From: Paraglaciecola chathamensis S18K6
Lineage (GTDB): Bacteria > Pseudomonadota > Gammaproteobacteria > Enterobacterales > Alteromonadaceae
Direction of reading: 5' to 3'
DNA: 64,000 nucleotides
Assembly (NCBI GenBank): GCA_000314955.1
Contig: BAEM01000043.1
Span: 124,001-188,000 of the forward strand
In this document: positions 47,383-57,442 of the stretch, piece after piece
Layout: every line of letters starts with the position of its first letter
Position numbering within the stretch: position 1 is the first letter of the stretch
The notes under the pieces: model-generated
What the model was told of the DNA's origin: nothing
What the model saw: only the letters and a program-made list of their open reading frames with translations
Database searches by the model: none
Program-made: the position numbers and the translations under genes

Positions 47383-49032
47383 ATGAAACACGCCCTTTTC
47401 TTTATACTCAGCTTAGTGAGCAGTACTGCGCTAGCTGCCCCTACCCATATATATAATATACAAGGCTACACGCTCAATGATAATAATGAACTCTCCCGCT
47501 TTAGTAATATAGTGTTTGATGGGGGAAAAGTTATTGCCTTAGGCAATGAAGAGGCAGCACGAGCGTATCCCCAAGCTCAAGCCATTGACGGAAAAAGCCG
47601 AGTGTTGATGCCCGGGCTTATCGACGCACATGGACATATACTCGGGCTAGGGGGAACCTTGCTCGCGGTTGATGTTCGAGGAATTCCAAACGCTAAAGCA
47701 GCTGCAAAAAAAGTGCGCGACTATGCCCAGCAAAGCCCCGATGCAGGATGGATATTAGGTGGTGGATGGAACCAAGTCCTTTGGCCAGACAAAGCATTTC
47801 CTACGTCAGCCATGCTAGATGAATACGTTAAAGACCGCCCTGTATGGATAAGGCGAATAGACGGTCATGCTGGGTGGGCAAATAGCAAGGCGCTTCAGAT
47901 AGCAGGCATAACAAAAGACACCCTCGACCCACCGGGGGGCAAGATCATGCGTCATAAAAACGGCGCGCCTACTGGCATACTAATCGATAACGCCATGAAC
48001 ATGCTTGTGGAAAAAATACCTCAAGAAACGGAGCAGCAACTAAAACGCAAACTTGATGCTGCTAGCGAACACTTGCTCGCTCTAGGAATTACCAGCACCC
48101 ATGACGCAGGCATAAATTACGCAACATATGAATATTACCTCAAGCGTAGCCGTGAGCTTACCTTGTCCCTGCGCATATATGCCATGATTGCAGCGACCGA
48201 TCCTAAATTGGCCGACATGCTAGAGGCAGGTCCAATCCGCGATCAGTATGACTATTTATCTATTCGTAGCGTCAAAGTTTACGGTGATGGAGCTTTGGGC
48301 AGTCGCGGTGCCGCTATGCTTGCGCCCTATAGCGATGATCATGAGAACATAGGCTTATTACTTACCCCTGAAAAACAACTAAAACCTCTATTTGATTTAA
48401 TTATTGGCAGTGGCTTTCAACTCAATATTCACGAAATCGGTGATCGTGGTAACCGTCTAGCGCTAGATCAATTCGAAGAGACCTTCTCACGTATCAAGGG
48501 ACAGCACTTACGTCACCGCATAGAGCATGCACAAGTCATTGATGTATCTGACATACCTAGGTTCAAAACACTCAATATCATTCCCTCAATGCAACCTACG
48601 CACGCAACGAGCGATATGAATATGGCACAGCAAAGAATTGGTAAAAACCGCTTAAAGGGGGCCTACGCTTGGCAGACGTTCGAACAACAAGGGTCCATAG
48701 TCGCTCTGGGCTCTGACTTTCCGGTTGAATTAGCCAATCCCTTTTTCGGTATACATGCAGCCGTAACACGCCAAAACAGAGACAATCAACCCGAAAACGG
48801 TTGGCTCAAAGAGGAAGCGGTTACCGTGGAACAGGCATTTAAAGGGTTTACCTTCAATGGAGCTTATGCAGCGCACCAAGAGCACGTTCTTGGCAGATTA
48901 ACACCTGGAAAGTGGGCGGACTTTATTTTAGTTGACCAAGATATATTTACCATCAACCCGCAGGACATCTGGAAAACCAAGGTACTTGAAACGTGGATTG
49001 GTGGGGTCAAACGCTATGACAGTGCTTTATAA
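47383..49032 (+). CDS. Exported amidohydrolase, YtcJ-like
   Basis: From the ATG at 47383, which has AAGGAC upstream and opens a clean signal peptide (MKHALFFILSLVSSTALA), the product is 549 residues. Longer in-frame extension upstream overlaps the EF-G2 terminator and is rejected. Motifs fit the Amidohydro_3/YtcJ group: VLMPGLIDAHGHILGLG, the RSVKVYGDGALGSRGA core, NIHEIGDRGN, RHRIEHAQVID and LGSDFPVE. It should be a zinc-dependent hydrolase in the periplasm, substrate unknown. It is the second exported amidohydrolase within 7 kb. Confidence 0.9.
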   Translation: MKHALFFILSLVSSTALAAPTHIYNIQGYTLNDNNELSRFSNIVFDGGKVIALGNEEAARAYPQAQAIDGKSRVLMPGLIDAHGHILGLGGTLLAVDVRGIPNAKAAAKKVRDYAQQSPDAGWILGGGWNQVLWPDKAFPTSAMLDEYVKDRPVWIRRIDGHAGWANSKALQIAGITKDTLDPPGGKIMRHKNGAPTGILIDNAMNMLVEKIPQETEQQLKRKLDAASEHLLALGITSTHDAGINYATYEYYLKRSRELTLSLRIYAMIAATDPKLADMLEAGPIRDQYDYLSIRSVKVYGDGALGSRGAAMLAPYSDDHENIGLLLTPEKQLKPLFDLIIGSGFQLNIHEIGDRGNRLALDQFEETFSRIKGQHLRHRIEHAQVIDVSDIPRFKTLNIIPSMQPTHATSDMNMAQQRIGKNRLKGAYAWQTFEQQGSIVALGSDFPVELANPFFGIHAAVTRQNRDNQPENGWLKEEAVTVEQAFKGFTFNGAYAAHQEHVLGRLTPGKWADFILVDQDIFTINPQDIWKTKVLETWIGGVKRYDSAL

Positions 49033-49080
49033 TAAGTATGTCTAGGTAAAAACGCAGTGCCGGTTGGATGTCTTACAAAT

Positions 49081-49135
49081 TTTATCGAAAGAGTGACGTA
49101 TAATGGCTCAGGTATAAACGCACTCTTTCGATAAA
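49081..49135. repeat. Perfect 15-bp inverted repeat between convergent genes
   Basis: TTTATCGAAAGAGTG (49081-49095) and CACTCTTTCGATAAA (49121-49135) flank 25 bp. It lies between the convergent ends of the YtcJ-like and MBL-fold genes and is a likely terminator hairpin for both, though neither side has a clear T-run. The loop contains a TATAAT-like sequence. Confidence 0.75.
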
Positions 49136-49140
49136 CCAGC

Positions 49141-50010
49141 TTATTGGCCGTTATAGAGGGTGGTTATCCACTTTTCTTCAGTTATAAAATTCCAGGCCCA
49201 ATCCTTCCATCGCTTATCGAGGCCGTCTTTGAGAACCGCTGCAAGGCTAGCACCGTCAGATTTTTTATCTGCTACATATTTGGCTGTTTGCTGCATCATT
49301 TCAAGGCTGGCTTGGTAGGCTGATTTATCTGTCAATTTGCCGTGCCCAGGGATGATTTTGGTGTCGCTATCAATCATCTCAAGTACGGTCGCTACATTGC
49401 TTATGTAACCGCTAACGGTGCCACCTCCCTCCAAGTCGATATAAGGGAAACGTCCTTGGAAAAACAGATCGCCTGCGTGTAACACATTTGCTTTTTCAAA
49501 GTAGACCACACTGTCGCTGTCAGTATGCCCAGCAGGAAGGTGGGTAACCTTAATGGTGTCGTCGTTGAAATGAAATGTGAGACCTTGCCCATAAGTGACA
49601 ACCGGTAACGCAGCATGCGTATGCGCTTTGTTGGCTTTTAAGCGCTTACGTACGTTATCGTGGGCAAAAATCGTACTGTCTTGCACTTCTTTAAAGTATG
49701 CATTAGACCCCGTGTGATCGCCGTGATAGTGAGTATTGATCACGTACTTTGTAGGTTGTTCGGCAATATCACTTAAGGCTTTAGCAATTTTATCTGCAAG
49801 AGGAGCAAATTGGTCATCTATGATTAAAATTCCGTCCTTTCCCGCTGACACACCAATGTTACCGCCGGCCCCAGTTAGCATATACGTCGAGCCATTCACT
49901 GATTGACTATTTATTTTTACATTAGCGAACCTATCATCTGCAATTGCCTTTAAAGAGCAACTCAATGCGATGAACATCAAACCAAGCATTGTTATTCTTT
50001 TTATCATCAT
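49141..50010 (-). CDS. Exported metallo-beta-lactamase-fold hydrolase
   Basis: From the ATG pair at 50010 (AGGAAA upstream) the product is about 289 residues with a signal peptide ending near KAIA. The zinc-binding motif THYHGDHTG is followed by AGHTDSDSVVYF and IPGHG, so the binuclear site is complete. The sequence is closest in style to the glyoxalase II-like or quinoprotein-relay SoxH-like exported MBL proteins rather than to a true class B beta-lactamase; this placement is uncertain. It is periplasmic, with the substrate unknown. Confidence 0.85.
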   Translation of the reverse strand: MMIKRITMLGLMFIALSCSLKAIADDRFANVKINSQSVNGSTYMLTGAGGNIGVSAGKDGILIIDDQFAPLADKIAKALSDIAEQPTKYVINTHYHGDHTGSNAYFKEVQDSTIFAHDNVRKRLKANKAHTHAALPVVTYGQGLTFHFNDDTIKVTHLPAGHTDSDSVVYFEKANVLHAGDLFFQGRFPYIDLEGGGTVSGYISNVATVLEMIDSDTKIIPGHGKLTDKSAYQASLEMMQQTAKYVADKKSDGASLAAVLKDGLDKRWKDWAWNFITEEKWITTLYNGQ

Positions 50011-50093
50011 GGTGTTTCCTGTGTTTATGAGTTGTTCATACATGAACGACGATAGAGCTATTTTAGTTCATCGACATAAGCGATAATAACGTG

Positions 50094-50306
50094 TTAATTT
50101 TCAATAAACTGGAATCGCGGAACGCTTTTACCATTGACCACAACAGATTCATTAAACATGGATAATGGCCTGACCCACAAACCTCGTTCGCCATACATAG
50201 GGCGATACACCACCAATTCGCTCTCGTCCTCTGAATGTGTGGCAACCCCAATGACTTCATAGTCATTCCCCTTGTAATGACGGTATTTTCCCACTTTGAT
50301 GCTCAT
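50094..50306 (-). CDS. DUF1653 family protein
   Basis: The 70-residue product matches the small DUF1653 family (VGKYRHYKGNDYEVIGVATHSEDESELVVYR is its usual core, seen here at 5-35). The fold is a small beta-barrel and the function is unknown. It lies between the MBL-fold gene and dinB on the same strand. Confidence 0.85.
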   Translation of the reverse strand: MSIKVGKYRHYKGNDYEVIGVATHSEDESELVVYRPMYGERGLWVRPLSMFNESVVVNGKSVPRFQFIEN

Positions 50307-50421
50307 ACGGTTCCTTACGAAATAATTGATGCTGCCAGTATACCTTCACCTAGAGCAAGGTGTAACTAGGCATATTGAGTATCGATAAGAGGATGATATG
50401 GCATCGCCACTTGCTGCTTGG

Positions 50422-51486
50422 CTAGTGTAGATTCTCAAAGTCAAATACCATCTGTTGAACGTCACTACTATCGGGTAATCCGACCGATAACCCAACCAAT
50501 CGAACACCTCTGTTTCCCCGTCGCTCTAGTGCCTGTGCTAGCAACGTTTTAAAGTAGTTCTTGTCGAGTACTTGGTGTCGGTGCTCAACAGTGGTTTGTT
50601 GGAAATCATTAAATTTCAGCTTAACCCCCTGACTCTGAATCGCCAATTTAGGACTGGCTTTTTCCAATCGGCTGAGCAACTTAGGATATAAGCTATCGAG
50701 CATGGCCAGGCAGTCTTCATCAGTTGTAATATCCTGCGCTAGGGTACGCTCTACACCAACAGATTTACGTTTGCGACTGACAGTTAATTCACGCTCATCG
50801 ATACCGTGACTACGATCCCAAATGACGGGGCCAAATTTACCAAACGATTTAACGAATGCATCGATGGGATATTCCCGAACGTCTTGGCACGTGTACAAGC
50901 CCATGTTATTGAGTTTTTGTAAGGTGACCTTGCCCACTCCAGGTATTTTGCCCAGTGGTAAGTTCTTTACGAAGCTGTCTTGGGTTTCGGGAGTAACGAC
51001 ACAAATACCATTCGGTTTATTCTCATCGCTGGCGATTTTAGCGACAAACTTACAAGGCGCCACGCCGGCTGAAGCAGTAAGTTGGGTTTCTTCGAAAATT
51101 GCGCGTCGGATGTCTTCGGCTATAAGAGTTGCACTGCCACTGAACAGGTCACTATCGCTCACATCTAAATAGGCTTCATCTAACGATAATGGCTCTATTT
51201 TGTCAGTATAACGTAGGAAGATTTTACGAATTTGCTGAGAAATTTCGCTGTACAGTGCCATGCGCCCCGGTATCAACACTAAGTCAGGGCACAATTTACG
51301 GGCATACGCGGTTGCCATTGCTGAGCGCACACCATATTTACGAGCGACATAATTACAGGTAGAGATAACGCCACGACGATCAGCACTGCCGCCTATAGCT
51401 AAAGGCACTGCGCGATACCGGGGGTTATCGCGCATTTCGACTGCAGCATAGTAGCAGTCCATATCGATGTGTATGATCTTACGCAT
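50422..51486 (-). CDS. dinB: DNA polymerase IV
   Basis: The 354-residue Y-family translesion polymerase starts [18 protein letters not shown], giving the first catalytic Asp. [11 protein letters not shown] holds the second acidic pair, followed by helix-hairpin-helix IPGVGKVT and the little-finger domain. The usual beta-clamp motif is at the C-terminus (QQMVFDF, residues near 347). A perfect LexA box sits 12 bp before the ATG, so SOS induction is expected. Full length. Confidence 0.97.
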   Translation of the reverse strand: MRKIIHIDMDCYYAAVEMRDNPRYRAVPLAIGGSADRRGVISTCNYVARKYGVRSAMATAYARKLCPDLVLIPGRMALYSEISQQIRKIFLRYTDKIEPLSLDEAYLDVSDSDLFSGSATLIAEDIRRAIFEETQLTASAGVAPCKFVAKIASDENKPNGICVVTPETQDSFVKNLPLGKIPGVGKVTLQKLNNMGLYTCQDVREYPIDAFVKSFGKFGPVIWDRSHGIDERELTVSRKRKSVGVERTLAQDITTDEDCLAMLDSLYPKLLSRLEKASPKLAIQSQGVKLKFNDFQQTTVEHRHQVLDKNYFKTLLAQALERRGNRGVRLVGLSVGLPDSSDVQQMVFDFENLH

Positions 51487-51497
51487 CTAACAAACAA

Positions 51498-51513
51498 CTG
51501 TATTTAAAAACAG
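51498..51513. promoter_or_regulatory. LexA (SOS) box upstream of dinB
   Basis: CTGTATTTAAAAACAG fits the consensus CTGT-N8-ACAG exactly and is extended by AA/TT outside the arms. On the minus strand TTGACT (51538-51543), 16 bp, CAAAAT (51516-51521) is a plausible promoter whose start would fall within the box, as expected for repression. Confidence 0.92.
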
Positions 51514-51544
51514 TTATTTTGCGCAATTCTCCGCCAGAGTCAAT

Positions 51545-51566
51545 GTAAATATTGCTCAATATTTAC
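51545..51566. other. Perfect 9-bp inverted repeat upstream of dinB
   Basis: GTAAATATT and AATATTTAC are separated by GCTC, between nqrM and the dinB promoter. It is AT-rich without a T-run, so it may be a weak terminator of the nqr-side transcript or chance. Confidence 0.4.
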
Positions 51567-51592
51567 CAGCGGAGAAACGAGCATATCTCAAA

Positions 51593-51826
51593 CTATAGTA
51601 TTTGGTTTTGTTTCCACTCGTTCAGCTTAGCTTGGCGAGCTTCTTCACGCTCTAAGCGCGCTTTTTTACGATCACATGGTTCAGGGCAATCGCATGCTTT
51701 ATCAATCCCCAAAGCACCCAAACCGCCACAACTACCAGCTATAGCTTTGCGTTGTACCAAGTAGCCCAAGGACATTGCTATAGCTACCACGATGAAAAAT
51801 ACAAATGCTAAAATAAAAGTACTCAA
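51593..51826 (-). CDS. nqrM: Na+-NQR maturation protein NqrM
   Basis: The 77-residue product has one N-terminal membrane helix (3-24) and a cysteine-containing segment (GSCGGLGALGIDKACDCPEPCDRKKAR) with four cysteines, the hallmark of NqrM/DUF539. In Vibrio it is needed to build the iron site between NqrD and NqrE. It follows apbE, so the two maturation factors are encoded together directly behind nqrF. Confidence 0.95.
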   Translation of the reverse strand: MSTFILAFVFFIVVAIAMSLGYLVQRKAIAGSCGGLGALGIDKACDCPEPCDRKKARLEREEARQAKLNEWKQNQIL

Positions 51827-51860
51827 AATATCACTCCGAATTGGTCATTTCCGATAATTA

Positions 51861-52883
51861 CTATTGGCGATCAATGAATGGTTCAAATTTCGGCGTAGTA
51901 TACTCTTTAAATTCGCCGTTTTCTCGCGTGATCATCAATACCGCTAAATCATTCTGTAACGCCACGTTAAGGGCTTCGTCTTTACCTAGTATGATAAGCG
52001 CCGTGGCGAGACCGTCAGCTGTCATTGACGAAGGATGCACCACAGTCACTGCTACCAAGTTATGGGTAACTGGCGCACCAGTACGCGGGTCAATCAGGTG
52101 AGAATAACGCACACCATCTTCTTCAAAATAGTTACGATAATCTCCTGAGGTCGCAATCGCATTCGTCCCTATTGAAATAACCTCCTGAACTGCTCGCTCT
52201 GTGGACACCGGCTTTTCAATGGCAATTCGCCACTCGATACCACTTGCCTTGTGCCCTGACACACGCATTTCACCGCCCACCTCAACGAGGTAGTCATGTA
52301 AGCCCTGTGCATCGAGTAACTCTGCCACAACATCGACGCCATACCCTTTAGCAATAGTAGACAAGTCAACGTACAAATCGTTTTCAGATTTTTTTGCACT
52401 ATCGTCAAGTAAAATGAGTTTATCTAGTCCAGTGCGCGCCTGAACTTCAGCAATGGTTTGCTTGCTCGGGCGCTTGTCGGGCTTTGCGTCAGGTCCAAAC
52501 CCCCATAAGTTAACCAAAGGCCCCACAGTGACATCTAGCACCCCGTGACTTAGCTTGCCTAATCTTTTCGCCTCTCGCATCACTTTTAACGTTTCAGGGG
52601 ATAATGCAAATGGTGCTTCGCTGTGCCACTGATTAAAGCGTGATAACTCAGATTGAGTGTCATACGTTGACATCAGCGCATTTACTTTGACTAACGCAGC
52701 ATCGATATCATCATGTAACTGTTGCTCATCTACATCGCCAGAATTAACGAATTTCACATTGTACGTAGTGCCCATGGTATGACCGGTTAAATGACTTTCA
52801 CTCGGCGCCTGCGTGCAACTTGTAAGTAGTAAAGCGAAAGCAAATAAACCAATCAGTTTAGTCACGTATCCTAGGTTAAACAT
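51861..52883 (-). CDS. apbE: FAD:protein FMN transferase ApbE
   Basis: The 340-residue lipoprotein (lipobox LLLTSC) has the ApbE motifs HTMGTTYNVKF, TVGPLVNLWGFGP, STIAKGYGVD, VEVGGEMRVSG and DPRTGAPV. It moves FMN from FAD onto a Thr of target proteins in the periplasm; here the targets are NqrB and NqrC, whose acceptor motifs are visible. It is separated from nqrF by a strong terminator but shares its strand. Confidence 0.96.
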   Translation of the reverse strand: MFNLGYVTKLIGLFAFALLLTSCTQAPSESHLTGHTMGTTYNVKFVNSGDVDEQQLHDDIDAALVKVNALMSTYDTQSELSRFNQWHSEAPFALSPETLKVMREAKRLGKLSHGVLDVTVGPLVNLWGFGPDAKPDKRPSKQTIAEVQARTGLDKLILLDDSAKKSENDLYVDLSTIAKGYGVDVVAELLDAQGLHDYLVEVGGEMRVSGHKASGIEWRIAIEKPVSTERAVQEVISIGTNAIATSGDYRNYFEEDGVRYSHLIDPRTGAPVTHNLVAVTVVHPSSMTADGLATALIILGKDEALNVALQNDLAVLMITRENGEFKEYTTPKFEPFIDRQ

Positions 52884-52900
52884 TGTTTTCTTACCTCTAT

Positions 52901-52925
52901 AAAAAAAGGGACCGAAGTCCCTTTT
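52901..52925 (-). terminator. Intrinsic terminator after nqrF
   Basis: On the minus strand AAAAGGGAC and GTCCCTTTT form a 9-bp stem with a TTCG tetraloop, followed by a T-run. It separates nqrABCDEF from apbE-nqrM and should limit, or partly limit, readthrough into the maturation genes. Confidence 0.9.
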
Positions 52926-52968
52926 CTACATGCGTTGTTAACTTGGTTTTCTATCTTGCGATAAGGAA

Positions 52969-54195
52969 TTAACCACCAAAGTCATCAAGCATGATATTTT
53001 CATCTTCAACACCTAAGTCTTTCAACATGCTGATAACAGCTGCGTTCATCATAGGTGGACCACACATATAAAACTCACAGTCTTCTGGAGCTGGGTGATC
53101 TTTAAGGTAGTTTTCTAACAACACTTGGTGAATGAAACCTGTCAGGCCTTCCCAGTTATCTTCTGGTTGTGGATCAGACAAAGCAACATGCCAATTAAAG
53201 TTATCATTCTCTTTTTGCAACATATCGAAATCTTCAACATAGAACATTTCACGTAGAGAACGTGCACCGTACCAGAAAGAAATTTTACGATCTGTCTTAA
53301 GACGACGAAGTTGGTCGAAGATATGCGAACGCATTGGCGCCATACCTGCACCACCGCCGATAAAGACCATCTCTGCATCGGTTTTCTTAGCAAAGAACTC
53401 ACCGAATGGGCCTGAAATAGTGGCTTTATCACCTTCTTTCAAACTCCAAATATAAGACGACATTTTACCCGCAGGTAACGACAAGTTGTTCGGCGGCGGC
53501 GAAGCCACACGCACGTTCAACATAATGATGCCTTCTTCTTCAGGGTAGTTAGCCATCGAATATGCACGAATGGTTTCGTCGTCTACTTTTGATTCAATAT
53601 CAAAGAAACCGAAACGTTCCCAATCACCACGATATTCTTCAGGTACATCAAAGTCTTTGTATTTAACATGATGAGGTGGAGCCTCAATTTGAATATAACC
53701 ACCGGCACGGAATGGAACACTTTCACCATTAGGTATTTTAAGCTTAAGCTCTTTGATGAAGGTTGCTTTGTTATCATTAGAAATAACTTCACAATCCCAC
53801 TTTTTAATACCAAAGATTTCTTCAGGAAGCTCAATGTCCATGTCTTGTTTGATAGAAACCTGACAAGATAAACGACAGCCTTCTTTCGCTTCGCGTTTGC
53901 TGATGTGGTCAAGCTCAGTAGGCAGAATTTCACCGCCACCGTCTTTAATGTCTACGCGACATTGACCACAAGAACCACCACCACCACAAGCTGATGATAC
54001 GAAAATGCCTGAGTTTGCTAAGGCCCCTAATAATTTGTCACCAGGCTGAGCAGTAATTGCTTTGTCTGGGTCACCATTGATAGAAATCGTGACTTCGCCT
54101 TCTGGCACTAACTTGGATTTGGCAAACATAATGATCAAAACCAAAGCTAGAACGATGGCAATAAACATTCCTACGCCAAGATAAATGTCTAACAT
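52969..54195 (-). CDS. nqrF: Na+-NQR subunit F, NADH dehydrogenase
   Basis: The 408-residue subunit has an N-terminal membrane helix and a 2Fe-2S domain with cysteines in [13 protein letters not shown] and the later EGCRLSCQ. A ferredoxin-reductase-type FAD/NADH module follows ([24 protein letters not shown]). It takes electrons from NADH and passes them to the rest of the pump. It is the last gene of the nqr operon. Confidence 0.98.
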   Translation of the reverse strand: MLDIYLGVGMFIAIVLALVLIIMFAKSKLVPEGEVTISINGDPDKAITAQPGDKLLGALANSGIFVSSACGGGGSCGQCRVDIKDGGGEILPTELDHISKREAKEGCRLSCQVSIKQDMDIELPEEIFGIKKWDCEVISNDNKATFIKELKLKIPNGESVPFRAGGYIQIEAPPHHVKYKDFDVPEEYRGDWERFGFFDIESKVDDETIRAYSMANYPEEEGIIMLNVRVASPPPNNLSLPAGKMSSYIWSLKEGDKATISGPFGEFFAKKTDAEMVFIGGGAGMAPMRSHIFDQLRRLKTDRKISFWYGARSLREMFYVEDFDMLQKENDNFNWHVALSDPQPEDNWEGLTGFIHQVLLENYLKDHPAPEDCEFYMCGPPMMNAAVISMLKDLGVEDENIMLDDFGG

Positions 54196-54219
54196 CTAAT
54201 TACTCCTATTCGGTTTCGA

Positions 54220-54828
54220 TTAAATTGATACGCCAGAAAATGACTGGAAGCCCAATGCCATTAATCCTGCAATCATAAATACGGAACCTAAACCACGCAC
54301 GCCGTCAGGCATATCTGCATACTTAAGTTTTTCACGTACAGCGGCTAGCAATGTAATCGCTAATGCCCAACCTGCACCACTACCTGCACCGTAGAAAATA
54401 CTTTCGGTAAATGAGTAGTCACGTTGCACCGCAAACGCTACACCACCGAAGATTGCACAGTTAACAGTAATCAAAGGCAGGAAAATACCCAAAGCGTTAT
54501 ATAGCGCAGGGAAAAACTTATCTAAGGTCATTTCTAGAATCTGAACCAAAGCCGCAATAACACCGATAAAGGTTAAGAAGCTTAAGAAACTCAGATCAGT
54601 TTCAGGGAAACCAGCCCAGGCCAAAGCGCCAGGCGCAAGAATATTGGCATAAACCAGTTGGTTCACTGGTACAGATATCGTTAGTACCACGATAACCGCA
54701 ACCCCGAGACCCATAGCCGTTTTAACTTTCTTTGATACAGCCAAAAACGTACACATACCTAGGAAGTAGAACAACGCCATGTTTTCTAGGAAGATAGAAC
54801 GGATAAATAAACTAATATAATGTTCCAC
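54220..54828 (-). CDS. nqrE: Na+-NQR subunit E
   Basis: The 202-residue polytopic subunit ([26 protein letters not shown] in part, then [14 protein letters not shown]) is a typical NqrE with six helices. Cysteines in the half-helices pair with those of NqrD to hold the intramembrane iron centre. It starts 4 bp after nqrD ends. Confidence 0.98.
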   Translation of the reverse strand: MEHYISLFIRSIFLENMALFYFLGMCTFLAVSKKVKTAMGLGVAVIVVLTISVPVNQLVYANILAPGALAWAGFPETDLSFLSFLTFIGVIAALVQILEMTLDKFFPALYNALGIFLPLITVNCAIFGGVAFAVQRDYSFTESIFYGAGSGAGWALAITLLAAVREKLKYADMPDGVRGLGSVFMIAGLMALGFQSFSGVSI

Positions 54829-54832
54829 GAAA

Positions 54833-55465
54833 TTACTCCTTAGGCTCTACTTGTTCAGGCTTAATGGTACGAATGAACCAAATTAAACCCGCGATTAAGA
54901 AGAACGAGCTGAAAGGTAAAATCAATAAACCATTACCTTGATACCAACCGCCATTTTGAACAAGTGGCAGAATTTCAAAACCTAGAATAGTTCCGAAACC
55001 AAACAACTCTTTAATTGTACCGATAACTATCAATACAAATGAATAACCCAAGCCATTACCCAGCCCGTCAAGGAAACTGATAAACGGCGGGCTCTTCATG
55101 GCGAAGGCTTCCGCACGTCCCATAACGATACAGTTGGTGATAATCAAACCAACGAATACCGAGAGCTGTTTAGATATCTCGTAGGAATAGGCTTTTAACA
55201 CCTGATCCACCACGATTACCAATGACGCGATAATCGTCATCTGCACGATAATACGTACTGATGAAGGTATCTGTGAGCGGATCAATGAGATAAACAAGTT
55301 AGAAAATGCCGTTACCGCAGTAAGGGCAAGTGACATTACTAGTGCCGTCTCTAACTTAGTGGTTACTGCAAGTGCCGAACATACGCCGAGAATTTGCAGT
55401 GCTATTGGGTTATTGTCTAGGATTGGCCCAAACAATACCTTTTTCATTTCTTTAGTATCAGCCAT
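54833..55465 (-). CDS. nqrD: Na+-NQR subunit D
   Basis: The 210-residue polytopic subunit ([45 protein letters not shown]) is homologous to NqrE with inverted topology. The conserved cysteines in LGVCSAL and TNCIVMG contribute to the shared iron centre. It follows nqrC by 11 bp. Confidence 0.98.
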   Translation of the reverse strand: MADTKEMKKVLFGPILDNNPIALQILGVCSALAVTTKLETALVMSLALTAVTAFSNLFISLIRSQIPSSVRIIVQMTIIASLVIVVDQVLKAYSYEISKQLSVFVGLIITNCIVMGRAEAFAMKSPPFISFLDGLGNGLGYSFVLIVIGTIKELFGFGTILGFEILPLVQNGGWYQGNGLLILPFSSFFLIAGLIWFIRTIKPEQVEPKE

Positions 55466-55476
55466 TATCTAGTCTC

Positions 55477-56238
55477 TTACGATTTCCATGGTTGGTTTTT
55501 AAGGTAAGGGCCAAAGCCATTCTCACCCAGCCAATAATCAAGTGTATTTTGCACGCCGTTACTGGTTAGCGTAGCACCTGATAAAGCGTCAACTTCATAA
55601 GGATCACTTGCTTTAGCGCCCTTAGTTACGTCAATTGCCACTTCACCATCTTTATACAATTTCTTACCATCCCACTTCGCTTTCCATTCAGGATTCTCAA
55701 CTTCACCACCAAGACCTGGGGTTTCTTGTTGATCATAATAAACAAGTTCACGAACGGTATTACCGTCAGAGTCGACTGCGAGCATGGCGTACATTAAGTT
55801 CCATAAACCACTGCCGTTGATAGGCAATACAATACGTGTCACTTCACCGTCAGGGTTAGAAATTAAATACACACTTGCGACATTAGGACGACGTAATATA
55901 CCGGCTGTATCAGGCTGAGGCTTGATACTCTCATCAGGATTACGTGCCGCTTTGTACATATCGTAATCAGCGTCTTTTTCAACATACTGACCCGTTGCCA
56001 AGTCGACAAATCTTTGCTCTACGCGCTTGGCATAAGTCGCAGCGATTTGATCTTTGCTTTGACCGGCTTCAAGTAAGCCAGCTGCTTCTAAGATATTGGT
56101 TTGTTTGTCTAGTTTTGCATTCGCTTGTTGTAGAGAACGAAGACTTACCGCCGCCGTAGATACAATAACCGAGCAAACCAAACACACGGCGATCACTACG
56201 CCGACCGTTTTGCCTAATGTTTCTTTTTTAGCCGACAC
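55477..56238 (-). CDS. nqrC: Na+-NQR subunit C
   Basis: The 253-residue subunit has one membrane helix and a periplasmic FMN-binding domain; the Thr in [11 protein letters not shown] is the covalent FMN site. I chose GTG at 56238, which has GGAGG 8 nt upstream and matches the NqrC N-terminus ([14 protein letters not shown]). The start lies 11 bp inside the end of nqrB. A further upstream ATG would add unrelated residues. Confidence 0.96.
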   Translation of the reverse strand: MSAKKETLGKTVGVVIAVCLVCSVIVSTAAVSLRSLQQANAKLDKQTNILEAAGLLEAGQSKDQIAATYAKRVEQRFVDLATGQYVEKDADYDMYKAARNPDESIKPQPDTAGILRRPNVASVYLISNPDGEVTRIVLPINGSGLWNLMYAMLAVDSDGNTVRELVYYDQQETPGLGGEVENPEWKAKWDGKKLYKDGEVAIDVTKGAKASDPYEVDALSGATLTSNGVQNTLDYWLGENGFGPYLKNQPWKS

Positions 56239-57439
56239 GTGCCATCCTCCGTTTAATATTGCTTTGAGCGACGAAATAATCGAATAGTGGAGCCCATAAA
56301 TTCGCAAACAAAATTGCCAACATCATGCCTTCAGGGAAAGCAGGGTTAAGCACACGAATCAATACACACATCAAACCGATTAAGAAACCGTAAGCCCACT
56401 TAGCACTATTGGTGAATGACGCTGAAACAGGGTCGGTTGCCATAAAGAACATACCAAACGCAAATCCGCCTGTGACCACATGCCAGTACCACGGCATAGC
56501 AAACATCGAATTGGTGTCGCTACCGATAAAATTAAGCAAAGTACTGAATACCGCTCCACCTAGCAACACACCGAGAACGATGCGCCATGAGGCAATACGC
56601 ATATAAATAATGAATAAACCACCTAGCAAAATAGCCAGGGTTGATACTTCACCTACCGAGCCTTGAATGTTACCGAAGAACGCATCCCACCAATCTGCAT
56701 TTAAAGACCAGTCAGTTACGTTACCTGCAGCTGCTTGGCTTAACCAAGTCGCACCAGAGAAGCCATCAGCGGCAGTCCAAATAGCATCACCTGAAATTTG
56801 CGCAGGATAGGCAAAATACAAGAAAGCACGACCAGAAAGCGCTGGGTTCAAGAAGTTACGGCCTGTACCGCCAAAGACTTCTTTAGCAATAACGACACCA
56901 AAGGTAATACCTAGAGCCACCTGCCACAACGGAATGGTTGCAGGCAAGGTTAATGCGAAAAGTACTGAGGTAACGAAGAAACCTTCGTTGACTTCGTGTT
57001 TACGCACAGATGCAAAAAGCACTTCCCAGAAGCCACCAACAATAAAGGTCACTGCATAGATAGGGAGGAAAAAGCACGCTCCGTATAGGAACATGGCTAA
57101 CCCGCCAGTAGACTCAAGGCCAATTTGACCGCCTAGCGCAGTAAATAAAGCCGCTTGCCACATATCTGGCAGAGAAGCACCACCGTTAAGAATAACGTTG
57201 TGAGCCTGCTGACCAATGTTATACATACCGTAAAACATAGCTGGGAAAGTAGCAGCCCAAACCATGATCATAATACGTTTTAAGTCGATACTGTCACGTA
57301 CGTGAGTACCTGTTTTGTTAACTTTACCAGGCGTGTAAAAAATAGTCGCTGCTGCTTCATAAAGCGCATACCATTTTTCGTATTTACCACCTGCTTCAAA
57401 GTTAGGTTCAATTTTTTCTAAATAAGCTTTTAAACCCAT
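56228..57439 (-). CDS. nqrB: Na+-NQR subunit B
   Basis: The 403-residue polytopic subunit ([29 protein letters not shown] in part) binds covalent FMN at the Thr of [10 protein letters not shown] and also riboflavin. It is the main quinone-binding and sodium-translocating subunit. Several conserved helices ([19 protein letters not shown]) are clear. It starts 3 bp after the nqrA stop and overlaps nqrC. Confidence 0.98.
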   Translation of the reverse strand: MGLKAYLEKIEPNFEAGGKYEKWYALYEAAATIFYTPGKVNKTGTHVRDSIDLKRIMIMVWAATFPAMFYGMYNIGQQAHNVILNGGASLPDMWQAALFTALGGQIGLESTGGLAMFLYGACFFLPIYAVTFIVGGFWEVLFASVRKHEVNEGFFVTSVLFALTLPATIPLWQVALGITFGVVIAKEVFGGTGRNFLNPALSGRAFLYFAYPAQISGDAIWTAADGFSGATWLSQAAAGNVTDWSLNADWWDAFFGNIQGSVGEVSTLAILLGGLFIIYMRIASWRIVLGVLLGGAVFSTLLNFIGSDTNSMFAMPWYWHVVTGGFAFGMFFMATDPVSASFTNSAKWAYGFLIGLMCVLIRVLNPAFPEGMMLAILFANLWAPLFDYFVAQSNIKRRMARVG

Positions 57440-57442
57440 GAG

